Source: Actinoallomurus iriomotensis
GTDB lineage: Bacteria; Actinomycetota; Actinomycetes; Streptosporangiales; Streptosporangiaceae
DNA length: 64,000 bases
Assembly: GCF_030269445.1 (NCBI RefSeq)
Contig: NZ_BSTJ01000008.1
Coordinates: 62,001-126,000 of the forward strand
Reading direction: 5' to 3'
Both the position numbers and the translations under genes were made by a program. Positions 52,736 to 61,499 of this stretch are shown here, piece by piece (the first letter of the stretch is position 1; every line of letters starts with the position of its first letter). A model generated the notes under the pieces. That model was not told where the DNA came from. It saw nothing but the letters and a program-made list of their open reading frames with translations, and did not search any database.

Positions 52736-54253
52736 ATGGCCGACTTCGTCGGAGCCGTTGACCAGGGCACCACGAGCACCCGCTTCATGATCTTCGACCA
52801 CTCGGGCAACGAGGTGGGCAAGCACCAGCTCGAACACGAGCAGATCATGCCCAAGCCGGGCTGGGTGGAGCACAATCCCACCGAGATCTGGGAGCGCACC
52901 CGCTCGGTGATCGAGACCGCGCTCCACCAGACCAACCTCACCGCCGCCGACCTGGCCGCGGTCGGCATCACCAACCAGCGCGAGACCGCCGTCGTGTGGA
53001 ACCGCCGCACCGGTCGCCCCTACTACAACGCGATCGTCTGGCAGGACACCCGTACGGACCGCATCGCCTCCGCGCTCGACCGCGACGGGCGGGGCGACGT
53101 CATCCGCGCCAAGGCCGGGCTCCCGCCGGCCACGTACTTCTCCGGCGGCAAGATCCAGTGGATCCTGGAGAACGTCGACGGCGTACGCGAGGCGGCCGAG
53201 GCCGGCGACGCGATCTTCGGCAACACCGACACGTGGCTGCTGTGGAACCTCACCGGCGGCACGAACGGCGGCGTGCACGTCACCGACCCGACCAACGCCA
53301 GCCGCACGATGCTGATGAACCTGGAGACGCTCGACTGGGACGACGAGCTGCTGTCGTTCTTCGGCGTCCCGCGCGCGATGCTGCCGGAGATCAAGCCGTC
53401 GTCCAACCCGGACTTCTACGGCAAGACGCTGGCGAACGGCCCGTTCGGCGGTGAGGTGCCGCTGTCCGGCGACCTCGGCGACCAGCAGGCGGCGACGGTC
53501 GGGCAGGTCTGCTTCGGCGTCGGCGAGGCCAAGAACACCTACGGCACCGGCAACTTCCTGCTGCTCAACACCGGCAACGAGCTGGTCCGCTCCAAGAGCG
53601 GGCTGCTGACCACGGTCTGCTACCAGTTCGGCGGCGAGGCGCCGGTCTACGCCCTGGAGGGCTCGATCGCGGTGACCGGGTCGGCGGTGCAGTGGCTGCG
53701 CGACCAGCTCGGCATCATCTCCGGCGCATCGCAGAGCGAGACGCTCGCCCGGCAGGTCGAGGACAACGGCGGCGTCTACTTCGTGCCGGCGTTCTCCGGC
53801 CTGTTCGCCCCGTACTGGCGGTCCGACGCCCGCGGCGCCATCGTCGGCCTGTCCCGCTACAACACCAACGCGCACCTGGCGCGGGCCACGCTCGAGTCGA
53901 TCTGCTACCAGACCCGCGACGTCGTCGAGGCGATGCGGCAGGACTCCGGCGTCTCCCTCGACGTGCTGCGCGTCGACGGCGGCGTGACCGCCAACGAGCT
54001 GTGCATGGAGCTGCAGGCCGACATCCTCGGCGTGCCGGTGTCCAAGCCGGTGGTGGCCGAGACCACGGCGCTCGGCGCGGCGTACGCGGCGGGCCTGGCC
54101 ACGGGGTTCTGGGGCAGCACCGAGGAGCTCAAGCAGAACTGGAACGAGGACCGGCGCTGGGAGCCGCGGTGGAGCGACGAGCAGCGCGCCACCGGCTACG
54201 CCGGCTGGAAGAAGGCGGTCGACCGCACCCTCGACTGGGTCGACGTCGACTAA
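52736..54253 (+). CDS. glpK: Glycerol kinase, copy 2
   Basis: FGGY kinase of 505 aa with the same signatures as copy 1: [61 protein letters not shown] and [15 protein letters not shown]. It lies 29 bp after glpF, preceded by AAGGCGACC. Compared with the minus-strand copy it carries an insert ([20 protein letters not shown]) and several differences near the substrate region. The main glycerol kinase of the operon by context. Confidence 0.96.
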   Translation: MADFVGAVDQGTTSTRFMIFDHSGNEVGKHQLEHEQIMPKPGWVEHNPTEIWERTRSVIETALHQTNLTAADLAAVGITNQRETAVVWNRRTGRPYYNAIVWQDTRTDRIASALDRDGRGDVIRAKAGLPPATYFSGGKIQWILENVDGVREAAEAGDAIFGNTDTWLLWNLTGGTNGGVHVTDPTNASRTMLMNLETLDWDDELLSFFGVPRAMLPEIKPSSNPDFYGKTLANGPFGGEVPLSGDLGDQQAATVGQVCFGVGEAKNTYGTGNFLLLNTGNELVRSKSGLLTTVCYQFGGEAPVYALEGSIAVTGSAVQWLRDQLGIISGASQSETLARQVEDNGGVYFVPAFSGLFAPYWRSDARGAIVGLSRYNTNAHLARATLESICYQTRDVVEAMRQDSGVSLDVLRVDGGVTANELCMELQADILGVPVSKPVVAETTALGAAYAAGLATGFWGSTEELKQNWNEDRRWEPRWSDEQRATGYAGWKKAVDRTLDWVDVD

Positions 54254-54262
54254 GGCACGAAC

Positions 54263-54296
54263 GCCGGGCGGGGTGTCGCGCGGTGCCCCGTCCGGC
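54263..54296. terminator. Hairpin between glpK and glpD
   Basis: Stem GCCGGGCGGGG/CCCCGTCCGGC with one mismatch and a 12-nt loop, followed by CTTTACCTCTC. It may partly terminate transcription or stabilise the upstream message in the glpFK-glpD unit. Confidence 0.6.
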
Positions 54297-54337
54297 CTTT
54301 ACCTCTCTCCCCTCCGAAGCTTTCGAGGAGCCCGACG

Positions 54338-56044
54338 ATGAAACCCGCATCCCTGGGACCGGCCGATCGCGCGCGTGCGGTGCGCGAACTGGCGGACCAA
54401 GAGTTCGACGTGCTGGTCGTGGGCGGCGGCGTGGTGGGCGCGGGCGCAGCGCTCGACGCCGTGTCGCGCGGCCTGTCCGTGGCGCTGGTCGAGGCCGCGG
54501 ACTGGGCCGCCGGCACGTCCAGCCGCTCCAGCAAACTGATCCACGGCGGCCTGCGCTACCTGGAGCAGCGCGACTTCCATCTCGTACGCGAGGCGCTTCG
54601 GGAGCGCGCCCTGCTGCTGACGAGGGTCGCGCCCCACCTCGTCCACCCCGTGCCGTTCCTGTACCCGCTCAAGCACCGGATGTGGGAGCGCTTCTACGTC
54701 GGCGCGGGCATCGGCCTGTACGACACGATGGGCGGCGCCGGGGCGGTGCCCCGCCACCGTCACCTGAGCCACCGGCACGCGCTGCGGGTGGCGCCGGCGC
54801 TGCGCGGGGACGCGTTCGTCGGCGCGATCCAGTACTTCGACGCCCAGGTCGACGACGCGCGCTTCACGATGACGCTCGCGCGGACCGCCGCGAGTTACGG
54901 CGCCACGGTCGTCAGCCGGGCGCGGGCGACCGGGTTCGTACGGGAGGGCGAGCGCGTGACCGGCGCGCGCGTCCACGACCTGGAGAACGACCGGGAGATC
55001 ACGGTACGCGCCCGCGAGGTGATCAACGCGACCGGCGTGTGGACCGACGAGACGCACCGGCTGGCGGGGGCGCGCGGCGATGTCGAGGTGCGCGCGTCCA
55101 AGGGCGTCCACCTGCTGGTTCCCCGCGACCGCATCCGCCTGGACACCGGCCTGATCATGCGGACCGAGAAGAGCGTGCTGTTCGTCATTCCGTGGGGCCG
55201 TCACTGGATCATCGGCACCACCGACACCGCGTGGGAGCTGGCCAAGGACGAGCCCGCCGCCAGCGGCGCGGACGTCGACTACCTGCTCGACCACGTCAAC
55301 TCGGTCCTGACGATCCCGCTGACCCACGACGACATCGAGGCGGTGTACGCGGGGCTGCGCCCGCTGCTGTCCGGCGGTTCGGACGAGACGACGAAGCTGT
55401 CCCGCGAGCACACGGTCTCCCAGCCGGTGCCCGGCCTGACCGTCATCGCGGGCGGCAAGTTCACGACGTACCGGGTGATGGCCGAGGACGTCGTGGACGC
55501 CGTCGCCGGCCGGCTGCCGCTGAACGTGCCCGATTCGGTGACCCACCGCCTGCCGCTCGCCGGAGCCGTGGGCTATGAGGTGCTGTGGAACGACCGCCGA
55601 CGGCTGGCGGCGCGGGCGGGACTGCACGTCGCGCGCATCGAGCACCTGCTGAACCGGTACGGCTCGTGCGTCGACGAGGTCCTCGCGCTGATCGAGGGCG
55701 ACCCGTCCCTGGGGGAGCCGATCCCCGCCGCGAGCGACTACCTGAAGGCCGAGGCGGTGTACGCGGTGACGCACGAGGGCGCCCTGCACCTGGAGGACGT
55801 GCTGCGCCGCCGGCTGCGCGCGTCGATGGAGGAGTGGGACCAGGGCGCGGCGGCGGCTCCCGAGGTCGCCGGCCTCATCGCGCCGATCCTCGGTTGGGAC
55901 GACGAGACGGCCAAACGCGAGACGGAGAACTACGTGGCCCGGGTCCAGGCCGAACTCCAGGCCCGCCGCGAGCAGAGCGACACGGCCGCCGCGGCGGCGC
56001 TGCACGAGGTCCCGTCCCTGTTCCCCGACCGCGCCGCCTCCTGA
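54338..56044 (+). CDS. glpD: Glycerol-3-phosphate dehydrogenase (FAD, respiratory)
   Basis: FAD-dependent dehydrogenase of 568 aa oxidising sn-glycerol-3-phosphate to dihydroxyacetone phosphate at the membrane. N-terminal Rossmann motif VLVVGGGVVGAGAALDAVSRGLSVALVE, then SSRSSKLIHGGLRYLEQ typical of GlpD, mid-segment HLLVPRDRI, and the C-terminal helical domain (LEDVLRRRLRASMEEWDQG). Ends the glycerol operon before a strong terminator. Confidence 0.96.
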   Translation: MKPASLGPADRARAVRELADQEFDVLVVGGGVVGAGAALDAVSRGLSVALVEAADWAAGTSSRSSKLIHGGLRYLEQRDFHLVREALRERALLLTRVAPHLVHPVPFLYPLKHRMWERFYVGAGIGLYDTMGGAGAVPRHRHLSHRHALRVAPALRGDAFVGAIQYFDAQVDDARFTMTLARTAASYGATVVSRARATGFVREGERVTGARVHDLENDREITVRAREVINATGVWTDETHRLAGARGDVEVRASKGVHLLVPRDRIRLDTGLIMRTEKSVLFVIPWGRHWIIGTTDTAWELAKDEPAASGADVDYLLDHVNSVLTIPLTHDDIEAVYAGLRPLLSGGSDETTKLSREHTVSQPVPGLTVIAGGKFTTYRVMAEDVVDAVAGRLPLNVPDSVTHRLPLAGAVGYEVLWNDRRRLAARAGLHVARIEHLLNRYGSCVDEVLALIEGDPSLGEPIPAASDYLKAEAVYAVTHEGALHLEDVLRRRLRASMEEWDQGAAAAPEVAGLIAPILGWDDETAKRETENYVARVQAELQARREQSDTAAAAALHEVPSLFPDRAAS

Positions 56045-56050
56045 CACATG

Positions 56051-56086
56051 GCCGTCCCGGGGCCGGTGATCCGGCCCCGGGACGGC
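56051..56086. terminator. Strong intrinsic-type hairpin after glpD
   Basis: Perfect 16-bp stem (56051-56066 with 56071-56086) and a TGAT tetraloop, starting 6 bp after the glpD stop. No U tract follows. Confidence 0.8.
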
Positions 56087-56229
56087 GGACCGGAGCGTGA
56101 GGGCCATGGTCCGAGGTGGGGCGTGGTCATCTGGCGGGTCATGGATTCGGTACCGGTGGGGGTTGGGGGCCTCGCGCTGGTGGGGGCGAGGCCCCTCCGG
56201 TGGATCACCGGGTGGGTGCGGTCAGGCCG

Positions 56230-56439
56230 TCAGCACCAGTCCCAGCAGTCCCAGTCGCAGTCGTCGCAGCAGTCCCAGCCACAGCCCCACCACGAGGCGA
56301 GGCTGGCGATGTGCCGGCCGGTCGCCGGAGCGCTTGCCGTGGCCGCGCCGGCGGGGGTCGCAGCACCCATCGTCAGCGCGGCCGCGCCCGCGAAGGCCGC
56401 ACCGGAGATGGCTACCGCGAGTCGCTTCGAAATCGCCAT
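56230..56439 (-). CDS. Small exported Cys/Trp/Asp-rich peptide
   Basis: A 69-aa precursor. Residues 1-32 form a Sec-type signal peptide (basic SKR, hydrophobic core, AGA cleavage). After a short Ala/Thr/Ser linker, the final 20 residues hold six Cys, six Trp and six Asp, and end CGWDCCDDCDWDCWDWC. Cys fall at 53, 57, 61, 65 and 69, every fourth residue, plus 58. Encoded by repeated TGG/GAC/TGC codons. ATG at 56439 has GGAGG 8 nt upstream, rejecting the in-frame upstream ATG at 56472. No maturation or transport gene is near. Function unknown; metal binding or disulfide-linked secretion are guesses. Confidence 0.75.
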   Translation of the reverse strand: MAISKRLAVAISGAAFAGAAALTMGAATPAGAATASAPATGRHIASLASWWGCGWDCCDDCDWDCWDWC

Positions 56440-56784
56440 GGAAACTACCTCCCTGGTTGGTACCGACGGCATGACGGGTCATTGTCACGCCAGGCGATTT
56501 GTGCCTTTTATGGCCTCATCGCCTAGTTCAACCTCACATGTCCGGTTCGCCGGGAGCAATACTGACTGTCGGTTACATGCCACAACTTGACCACTAGTGG
56601 AGTGGCCGCGCGGAGCCGCTTTAAGCGCGGATCCGCCCTGGTGGCGGCGGGTCTCCGGACCGGCGGAGCGAACGAGGGCCACCGGCTCCGAATCGGCCGG
56701 ATGGCGCGGGTGATGACCGCGCATGGTCCTTTCATGGTCGGCGGCGAAGGCGCTGGCGGACGGTGCCGGGAGACACCGTCCGAA
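56440..56784. other. Intergenic region upstream of Usp gene
   Basis: No credible gene in 345 bp. It contains the peptide gene's promoter on the minus strand and leads into the DevR-like boxes on the plus strand. Short plus-strand frames lack ribosome sites and matching domains. Confidence 0.5.
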
Positions 56785-56819
56785 GGGACCATCGGCGTGG
56801 GCGCGGGACCGTAGGGCCC
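56785..56819 (+). promoter_or_regulatory. Two DevR/DosR-like boxes before Usp gene 1
   Basis: GGGACCATCGGCG (56785-56797) and GGGACCGTAGGGCCC (56805-56819) start 20 bp apart, resembling the GGGACTTTxGxCCC box of the mycobacterial dormancy regulon. Tandem spacing of about 20 bp is common at such promoters. 71 bp before the gene start. Confidence 0.6.
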
Positions 56820-56890
56820 TGAGTGCGAAGCCGGATTCCCGCCTGGGATGGAGGTGTCAGAGCTCCCGGGAGGACCGGAGGAGAACGGTC

Positions 56891-57757
56891 ATGGACCCGA
56901 TCATCGTCGGCGCCGACGGGTCGCGGCACAGCCTGCGGGCGGTCGACTGGGCCGCCGGCGAGGCGGCTCTGCGGGGAGCGCCGCTGCGGATCGTGCACGC
57001 CGTCGCGCCCTGGCTGTACGACCGGAACGTCGACCCGCGCCTGGTGGCCGTGCGGGAATGGCTCCTCGCCGGCGGCCAGGAGGTCATCGGGGCGGCGATC
57101 GAGGCCGCGCGCACGCGTGCGCCGGGCATCGACGTCGACGGCGACATGGTTCCCGCGGGCGCCTCCCGCGCCCTGGTCGAACGGGCGCGCGACGCCTCGC
57201 TCGTCGTGGTCGGCAGCCACGGCATGGGCTCGGTCGCCGGCCTGCTGCTCGGGTCGAGCGCGCTGCAGGTGGTCACGCACACGCCGGTGCCGGCCGTCGT
57301 CGTACGCCACGTCGAGCCGGTCGACCGCGGGGAGGTCGCCGTCGGCGTCGACGGGCCGCCGCTGGGCGACCCTGCGCTGGCCTTCGCGTTCGAGGAGGCG
57401 GGCCTTCGCGGGGCGCGACTGCGGGCCGTCCACGTCTGGTCCGACCCCGGCGCGGTGGACCTCGGCGGCATGACGCCGCTGGTCTACGACGCCGACGTGA
57501 TCGGCGTCGAGCACACGCGCCGGCTGAACGACGCGCTCGCGGTCTGGCGCGACAAGTATCCCGACGTCGAGGTGGTCACCGAGGTCGTCCACGGCCGCCC
57601 GGTACGGATCCTGTCCGGGGTGTCCGCGCGCTGCGACCTTCTCGTGGTGGGCTCGCGGGGCCGCGGCGGGTTCGCCGGCCTCATCCTCGGCTCGGTGAGC
57701 CACGGCCTGCTGCACCACGCGCACTGCCCGCTGGCCGTCGTACCGTCCGGTAGGTAG
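56891..57757 (+). CDS. Universal stress protein, tandem Usp domains (1)
   Basis: A 288-aa protein with two Usp domains. First: VGADGSRHSLRAVDWAAGEAAL and the ATP loop GSHGMGSVAGLLLGSSA. Second: VGVDGPPLGDPALAFAFEEA and GSRGRGGFAGLILGSVS. Both G-x2-G-x9-G(S) loops are intact, so ATP binding is expected. ATG at 56891 with GGAGGAG 7 nt upstream; the frame continues upstream without a start. Preceded by two DevR-like boxes. Confidence 0.95.
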   Translation: MDPIIVGADGSRHSLRAVDWAAGEAALRGAPLRIVHAVAPWLYDRNVDPRLVAVREWLLAGGQEVIGAAIEAARTRAPGIDVDGDMVPAGASRALVERARDASLVVVGSHGMGSVAGLLLGSSALQVVTHTPVPAVVVRHVEPVDRGEVAVGVDGPPLGDPALAFAFEEAGLRGARLRAVHVWSDPGAVDLGGMTPLVYDADVIGVEHTRRLNDALAVWRDKYPDVEVVTEVVHGRPVRILSGVSARCDLLVVGSRGRGGFAGLILGSVSHGLLHHAHCPLAVVPSGR

Positions 57758-57784
57758 GCGCGGCCCCCGGGCCGACCGTGCCGC

Positions 57785-57814
57785 AGGTCCCCGTTCGCGG
57801 GGACCTTCGTCTCT
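57785..57814. promoter_or_regulatory. Hairpin with overlapping DevR-like box
   Basis: AGGTCCCC (57785) pairs with GGGGACCT (57799) over a 6-nt loop, forming a hairpin after the Usp gene. The 3' arm starts the box GGGACCTTCGTCTCT (57800-57814), 59 bp before the nitroreductase start. The same arrangement recurs at 61397-61425. Confidence 0.55.
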
Positions 57815-57872
57815 GCCCGGATCCGGTGCCCGGATGGTGCGCTGAAGACCGGAGAGACGACCAGGAGCGCAC

Positions 57873-58844
57873 ATGGATGCCGTCGAGACGCCGCGCGCCG
57901 ACGAGATCGCGCACCATCTCGTCGACGCTGCGGTGTGGGCGCCTTCGGTGTACGACACGCGGCCGTGGCGGTTCGGCACGCGCGGCTCGACCGTCACGGT
58001 GCACGCCGACCCCGAGCGCCGGCTGGAGGTGGCCGATCCGGACGGCCGCGAGACGATGATCAGTTGTGGCGCGGCGCTCTACACCCTGCGCCTGGCCATG
58101 CGTGACCTCGGCCGGATACCCCTGGTGCGGATGCTGCCCGACCCGGACCGGCCCGACCTGATCGCCGAGGTCGGCGTCGGCGGCGAGCGGCCCGCCACCG
58201 CCGAGGAGCGCCAGATGTACGCCCAGATCCGGCACCGGCACACGCACACCGGCGGGTTCCGGCCGGGCGGGCTGCCCATCGGCCTGCTCCAGGCCCTGCG
58301 CACCCATGCCTACTGCGAGCAGGTCTCGCTGCGCATCGTCGCCGACCCGCGGGCGCGGATCGCGCTCGCCGCGCTGACCGAGGCCGCCGAGCAGGTCCAG
58401 CGGCAGAACCCGGCGTACGTCGCGGAGGTGGCCCGCTGGGCCCCGCCGCCCGGCGCCGCGTCCGAGGAGACCTGCCCGCGTGAGTCGGCCCGCCTGGAAC
58501 CGGACTTCGCCGGCCGCGACTTCGCCACCGGCCAGGGATGGGGCGGGGCCGGCAGCGAGAACCGGGACGCGACGGGCGTCGTGGCGGTCCTGCTCACCGA
58601 CGGCGACGGGTGCGGCGACCGGCTGTGCGCCGGGCAGGCGCTCCAGCGGATCCTGCTCTGCGCGGCCGAGTACGAGGTGTCGGCCGCGTTCCACGGTCAG
58701 GCGCTGGAGGTGCCGGAGTTGCGGGAGTTCATCCGCACCCGGTTCTGCGACGGGGCCTATCCGCAGATGATTCTGCGGCTGGGGATCGCCCACGCGAACG
58801 TGGTGCGCCGGTCCGTCACCGAGCTGACGCGTGGCGAGCTGTGA
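57873..58844 (+). CDS. Acg-type nitroreductase-family protein
   Basis: A 323-aa protein of the nitroreductase-like Acg (Rv2032) family: APSVYDTRPWRF replaces the usual APSVHNTQPWR motif, and DATGVVAVLLTDGDGCGDRLCAGQALQRILL is the second half. Acg proteins bind FMN but lack classical nitroreductase activity; they are hallmark dormancy-regulon genes. The DevR-like box before it fits this. Converges directly onto the regulator gene (stops adjacent). Confidence 0.9.
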   Translation: MDAVETPRADEIAHHLVDAAVWAPSVYDTRPWRFGTRGSTVTVHADPERRLEVADPDGRETMISCGAALYTLRLAMRDLGRIPLVRMLPDPDRPDLIAEVGVGGERPATAEERQMYAQIRHRHTHTGGFRPGGLPIGLLQALRTHAYCEQVSLRIVADPRARIALAALTEAAEQVQRQNPAYVAEVARWAPPPGAASEETCPRESARLEPDFAGRDFATGQGWGGAGSENRDATGVVAVLLTDGDGCGDRLCAGQALQRILLCAAEYEVSAAFHGQALEVPELREFIRTRFCDGAYPQMILRLGIAHANVVRRSVTELTRGEL

Positions 58845-59501
58845 TCATTCGTCGCGCGACCGGTCGCCCGCGGCCTTGAGCTGGGCGACGAACGCCGCCG
58901 CCTGCGTACGGCGGCGCATGTCGAGCTTGGTGAACAGGTTCGAGACGTAGTTCTTCACGGTCTTCTCGGCGAGGAAGAGCCGCTCGCCGATCTGGCGGTT
59001 GGTCAGTCCCTCGCCGATGAGCTCGAGGATCTGGCGTTCCTGGTCGGACAGCGTGGACAGCGGGTCCTTGCGGGTCTGGCGTTCGCGCAGGCGGTGCAGC
59101 ATCTGCGCGGTGCTGTGCGGGTCGAGCAGCGACTGCCCGGAGGCGACCGTTCGGACCGCCGCGACCAGGTCCGACCCGTGGATCTGCTTCAGCACGTACC
59201 CGGCGGCCCCGGCCATGACCGCGTCGAACAGGGCCTCCTCGTCGGAGAACGACGTCAGCATCAGGCAGGCCAGGCCCGGCAGCCGGGAGCGGATCTCACG
59301 GCACACGCTCACCCCGTCGCCGTCCGGCAGCCGCACGTCCAGGACGGCGACGTCGGGCCGTACGGCGGGGATCCGGGCGATGGCGTGCGCGGCGGTGGCG
59401 GCCTCCCCGACGATCTCGATGTCGGATTCGGACTCGAGCAGCGCCGCGACGCCGCGCCGGACCACTTCGTGGTCGTCGAGCAGGAAAACCCGGATCGTCA
59501 T
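58845..59501 (-). CDS. DevR/DosR-like NarL-family response regulator
   Basis: A 218-aa two-component regulator. Receiver domain: acidic pair in LLDDHEVVRRG, phosphoacceptor Asp in VAVLDVRLPDG, Thr in LMLTSFSDEEA and Lys in YVLKQIHG. C-terminal LuxR HTH: LSDQERQILELIGEGLTNRQIGERLFLAEKTVKNYVSNLFTKL, with the KTVKNYVSN motif of DevR. ATG at 59501 with GAGG upstream. No histidine kinase gene lies in the window. A DevR-like box upstream suggests autoregulation. Confidence 0.92.
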   Translation of the reverse strand: MTIRVFLLDDHEVVRRGVAALLESESDIEIVGEAATAAHAIARIPAVRPDVAVLDVRLPDGDGVSVCREIRSRLPGLACLMLTSFSDEEALFDAVMAGAAGYVLKQIHGSDLVAAVRTVASGQSLLDPHSTAQMLHRLRERQTRKDPLSTLSDQERQILELIGEGLTNRQIGERLFLAEKTVKNYVSNLFTKLDMRRRTQAAAFVAQLKAAGDRSRDE

Positions 59502-59604
59502 GGCCTGGCCTCGCAATCCGTGCGGGGCCGGCGGGCGCCGGCCTGTGTCCTCACGTTAGGAGGCGTTCCTCGGATCACCGTGGTACGAACGTCGGAGATC
59601 CCGT

Positions 59605-59618
59605 GGACCAAGGTCCCT
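59605..59618 (-). promoter_or_regulatory. DevR-like box upstream of the regulator
   Basis: On the minus strand it reads GGGACCTTGGTCC, almost a perfect palindrome, 104 bp before the regulator start. It suggests that the regulator controls itself. Confidence 0.5.
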
Positions 59619-59662
59619 GGCGGACCCGCCGCGCCCATGCTTCGGCCGGCCGGACCGGTGGC

Positions 59663-60250
59663 TCAGGGCAGGCCCGTCCAGCGGGGCGCCACGGCGGCCC
59701 ACTCGCGCTCCCACAGCTCCAGGCGGCGGCGGTCCAGGCGATGCTCGATGAGCATGCGGGCGGCGGAGAACAGCAGCGCGAGCATCGTGAGAGCCGTCGT
59801 CGCCGCCATGACGCTGTCGGCGACCGTCTGGGAGTGCTTGCGCGGATGAGTCGTCAGCCGTCCGATGCGGTCGATCCAGATCGTGCGATGGGCGCCGATC
59901 GTCTCGTTGCCGGCCGCCGGGACGACGGCGGCGTGGTAGGCGCCCGCCCTGTCGTGCCAGCCGATGCGCACGGTCTCATCCAGGACTCCGCGCGACCCGG
60001 TCGGAGAGGTGTCGACGACCACCGCCTCCACCCGGTGCCGGGTCTGCGCCTGCACGCGTTCGGCCCGCGCGCCCGCGCCGCCGGCCAGCCGGGCGGTCAC
60101 GACCACCGACAGCGGCGCCAGGACGAGGAAGAGGAGGCCGAGAACGATCATCATCCGGACGTGTGTGCGGTCGACCGGACGGCGCAGCGGATTGCCATCG
60201 GGGCGCACGTAACGGATCACGCCCAGAAGCTTGATCGTGAAGGTTCGCAT
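59663..60250 (-). CDS. Rv1733c-like membrane protein
   Basis: A 195-aa membrane protein: cytoplasmic N-terminus (IRYVRPDGNPLRRPVDRTHV), TM at about 32-52, an extracytoplasmic domain with VVVDTSPTG and DRAGAYH, then TM at about 145-165 and a C-terminal ERRLELWEREWAAVAPRWTG-like tail. The layout matches Rv1733c-type proteins of dormancy regulons. ATG at 60250 with GGAGG 5 nt upstream; GTG at 60256 would leave no spacing. Divergent from Usp gene 2. Confidence 0.9.
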   Translation of the reverse strand: MRTFTIKLLGVIRYVRPDGNPLRRPVDRTHVRMMIVLGLLFLVLAPLSVVVTARLAGGAGARAERVQAQTRHRVEAVVVDTSPTGSRGVLDETVRIGWHDRAGAYHAAVVPAAGNETIGAHRTIWIDRIGRLTTHPRKHSQTVADSVMAATTALTMLALLFSAARMLIEHRLDRRRLELWEREWAAVAPRWTGLP

Positions 60251-60308
60251 AGACACCTCCGTTACGGCCTTTTATTCCGCAGACTAGGCGGTTCGACCCC
60301 TTCTCGGG

Positions 60309-60324
60309 AGAGGCGCTGGTCCCC
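60309..60324 (-). promoter_or_regulatory. DevR-like box of the membrane protein gene
   Basis: Read on the minus strand, GGGGACCAGCGCCTCT, 59 bp upstream of the start at 60250. Moderate match to the box. Confidence 0.45.
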
Positions 60325-60354
60325 GTGGACTCCGCCGAGGGTCCTGCGGACCGC

Positions 60355-60458
60355 GGGCTTTGGCCCCTGACCTGCCCTTACCGGGTGCGATGGTAACCCT
60401 GCGGCGAGTGAGGACGGGACAGGGCCGGGCGGGCCGGTCGCGGGGGACTTTCGGCCTC
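60355..60458 (+). promoter_or_regulatory. DevR-like boxes before Usp gene 2
   Basis: GGGCTTTGGCCCCTG (60355-60369) and GGGACTTTCGGCCTC (60444-60458). The second is the best match in the window to the classic GGGACTTTCGGCC core and lies 45 bp before the gene start, the usual activating position. Confidence 0.65.
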
Positions 60459-60503
60459 TTCTGGCGTGTCGCGGCCGTCGTCACGCTGAAGAGGGAGGGG
60501 GAC

Positions 60504-61370
60504 ATGGACCGGTTCGACGGGTCGTACGTGCTGGTCGGCTTCGACGGGTCCGCGGCGAGCGAGCGGGCCCTGCGCTGGGCCGTCGACGAGGCGCGCCTGC
60601 GCCGCATGCCGCTGACCGTCTGCCACGCGTGGCACTGGCCCTATCCCGTGCCGCCGTCCGGTCCCGAGGCGGTGGAGACGGTGCGCAAGATGGCCCAGCA
60701 CACGCTGGACCGAGGCGTCATCATCGCCCAGGAGGCGTCCCCGCGCACCCCGGTGCGCGGCCGGCTCGCCGCCGGGCCGGCGCCGGCGATGCTGGTCAAC
60801 CAGTCCAAGAACGCCTCGCTCGCGGTGATCGGCACCCACGGCGCGGGCGCCTTCGCCGGGCCGGAGGCGGGTTCGTCGGCGGTCCAGCTGCCCTCGTACG
60901 CGCACTGCCCCGTCCTGGTCGTGCGGGGCGCGCCCGACCGCAGCCGCCCGGTCGTCGTGGGGGTGGACGGTTCGGCCGCCTCGGACGCCGCCCTCGCGTT
61001 CGGCTTCGAGGAGGCGGCGCTGCGCGGCCTGGCGCTGCGGGCGGTGTTCGGCTGCTGGGAGCCCGAGGCGATCGTGTCGGCCGAGATGGGGATGATCACC
61101 GACCCGGAGGAGCTGCGGGTGATGGCCGCGGGCCGCCTGGAACGGACCGTGTCGCCCTGGCGGGAGAAGTACCCGTACGTCGACGCGGACACGGTGCTGT
61201 CGATGCGGACCCCGCGGCACGCGCTCCTGGAGGCGGCGGGCACCGCCGCGCTGCTCGTCGTGGGCGGGCGCGGGCTCGGCGGCGTCGCCGGACTGCGCCT
61301 CGGCGCGGTGGCCGCGGCCGTGCTGCAGCACGCCCCGTGCCCGGTGGCGATCGTACGGCCGCGGAACTGA
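60504..61370 (+). CDS. Universal stress protein, tandem Usp domains (2)
   Basis: A 288-aa paralogue of the first Usp gene. Domain 1: VGFDGSAASERALRWAVDEAR with the loop GTHGAGAFAGPEAGSSA, an unusual sequence but with the expected glycines. Domain 2: VGVDGSAASDAALAFGFEEA and GGRGLGGVAGLRLGAVA. ATG at 60504 with GAGGGAGGGG upstream. Controlled by the boxes at 60355-60458, by inference. Confidence 0.94.
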   Translation: MDRFDGSYVLVGFDGSAASERALRWAVDEARLRRMPLTVCHAWHWPYPVPPSGPEAVETVRKMAQHTLDRGVIIAQEASPRTPVRGRLAAGPAPAMLVNQSKNASLAVIGTHGAGAFAGPEAGSSAVQLPSYAHCPVLVVRGAPDRSRPVVVGVDGSAASDAALAFGFEEAALRGLALRAVFGCWEPEAIVSAEMGMITDPEELRVMAAGRLERTVSPWREKYPYVDADTVLSMRTPRHALLEAAGTAALLVVGGRGLGGVAGLRLGAVAAAVLQHAPCPVAIVRPRN

Positions 61371-61410
61371 CCTTCGGCGACCCCGCACGGGCCCGGGGTC
61401 CCGCCGGGCG

Positions 61411-61425
61411 GGGACCTTCGCCGGT
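61411..61425 (+). promoter_or_regulatory. DevR-like box after Usp gene 2 / before PIG-L gene
   Basis: GGGACCTTCGCCGGT at 61411-61425, 74 bp upstream of the PIG-L start. Its first six bases pair with GGTCCC (61397-61402), again giving a hairpin whose 3' arm is the box, as at 57785. Confidence 0.5.
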
Positions 61426-61499
61426 CACATCACCGGCCGCCTCCGGCGATGCTCGAAACAGGGAGCCTCGGAAAAGGCGAGGTAGGGGGCGCATGACAG

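Noticed and set aside
56230-56472. Earlier ATG (56472) for the small exported peptide
   Set aside because: The extra 11 residues precede the basic start of a normal signal peptide, and GGAGG sits correctly before the ATG at 56439.
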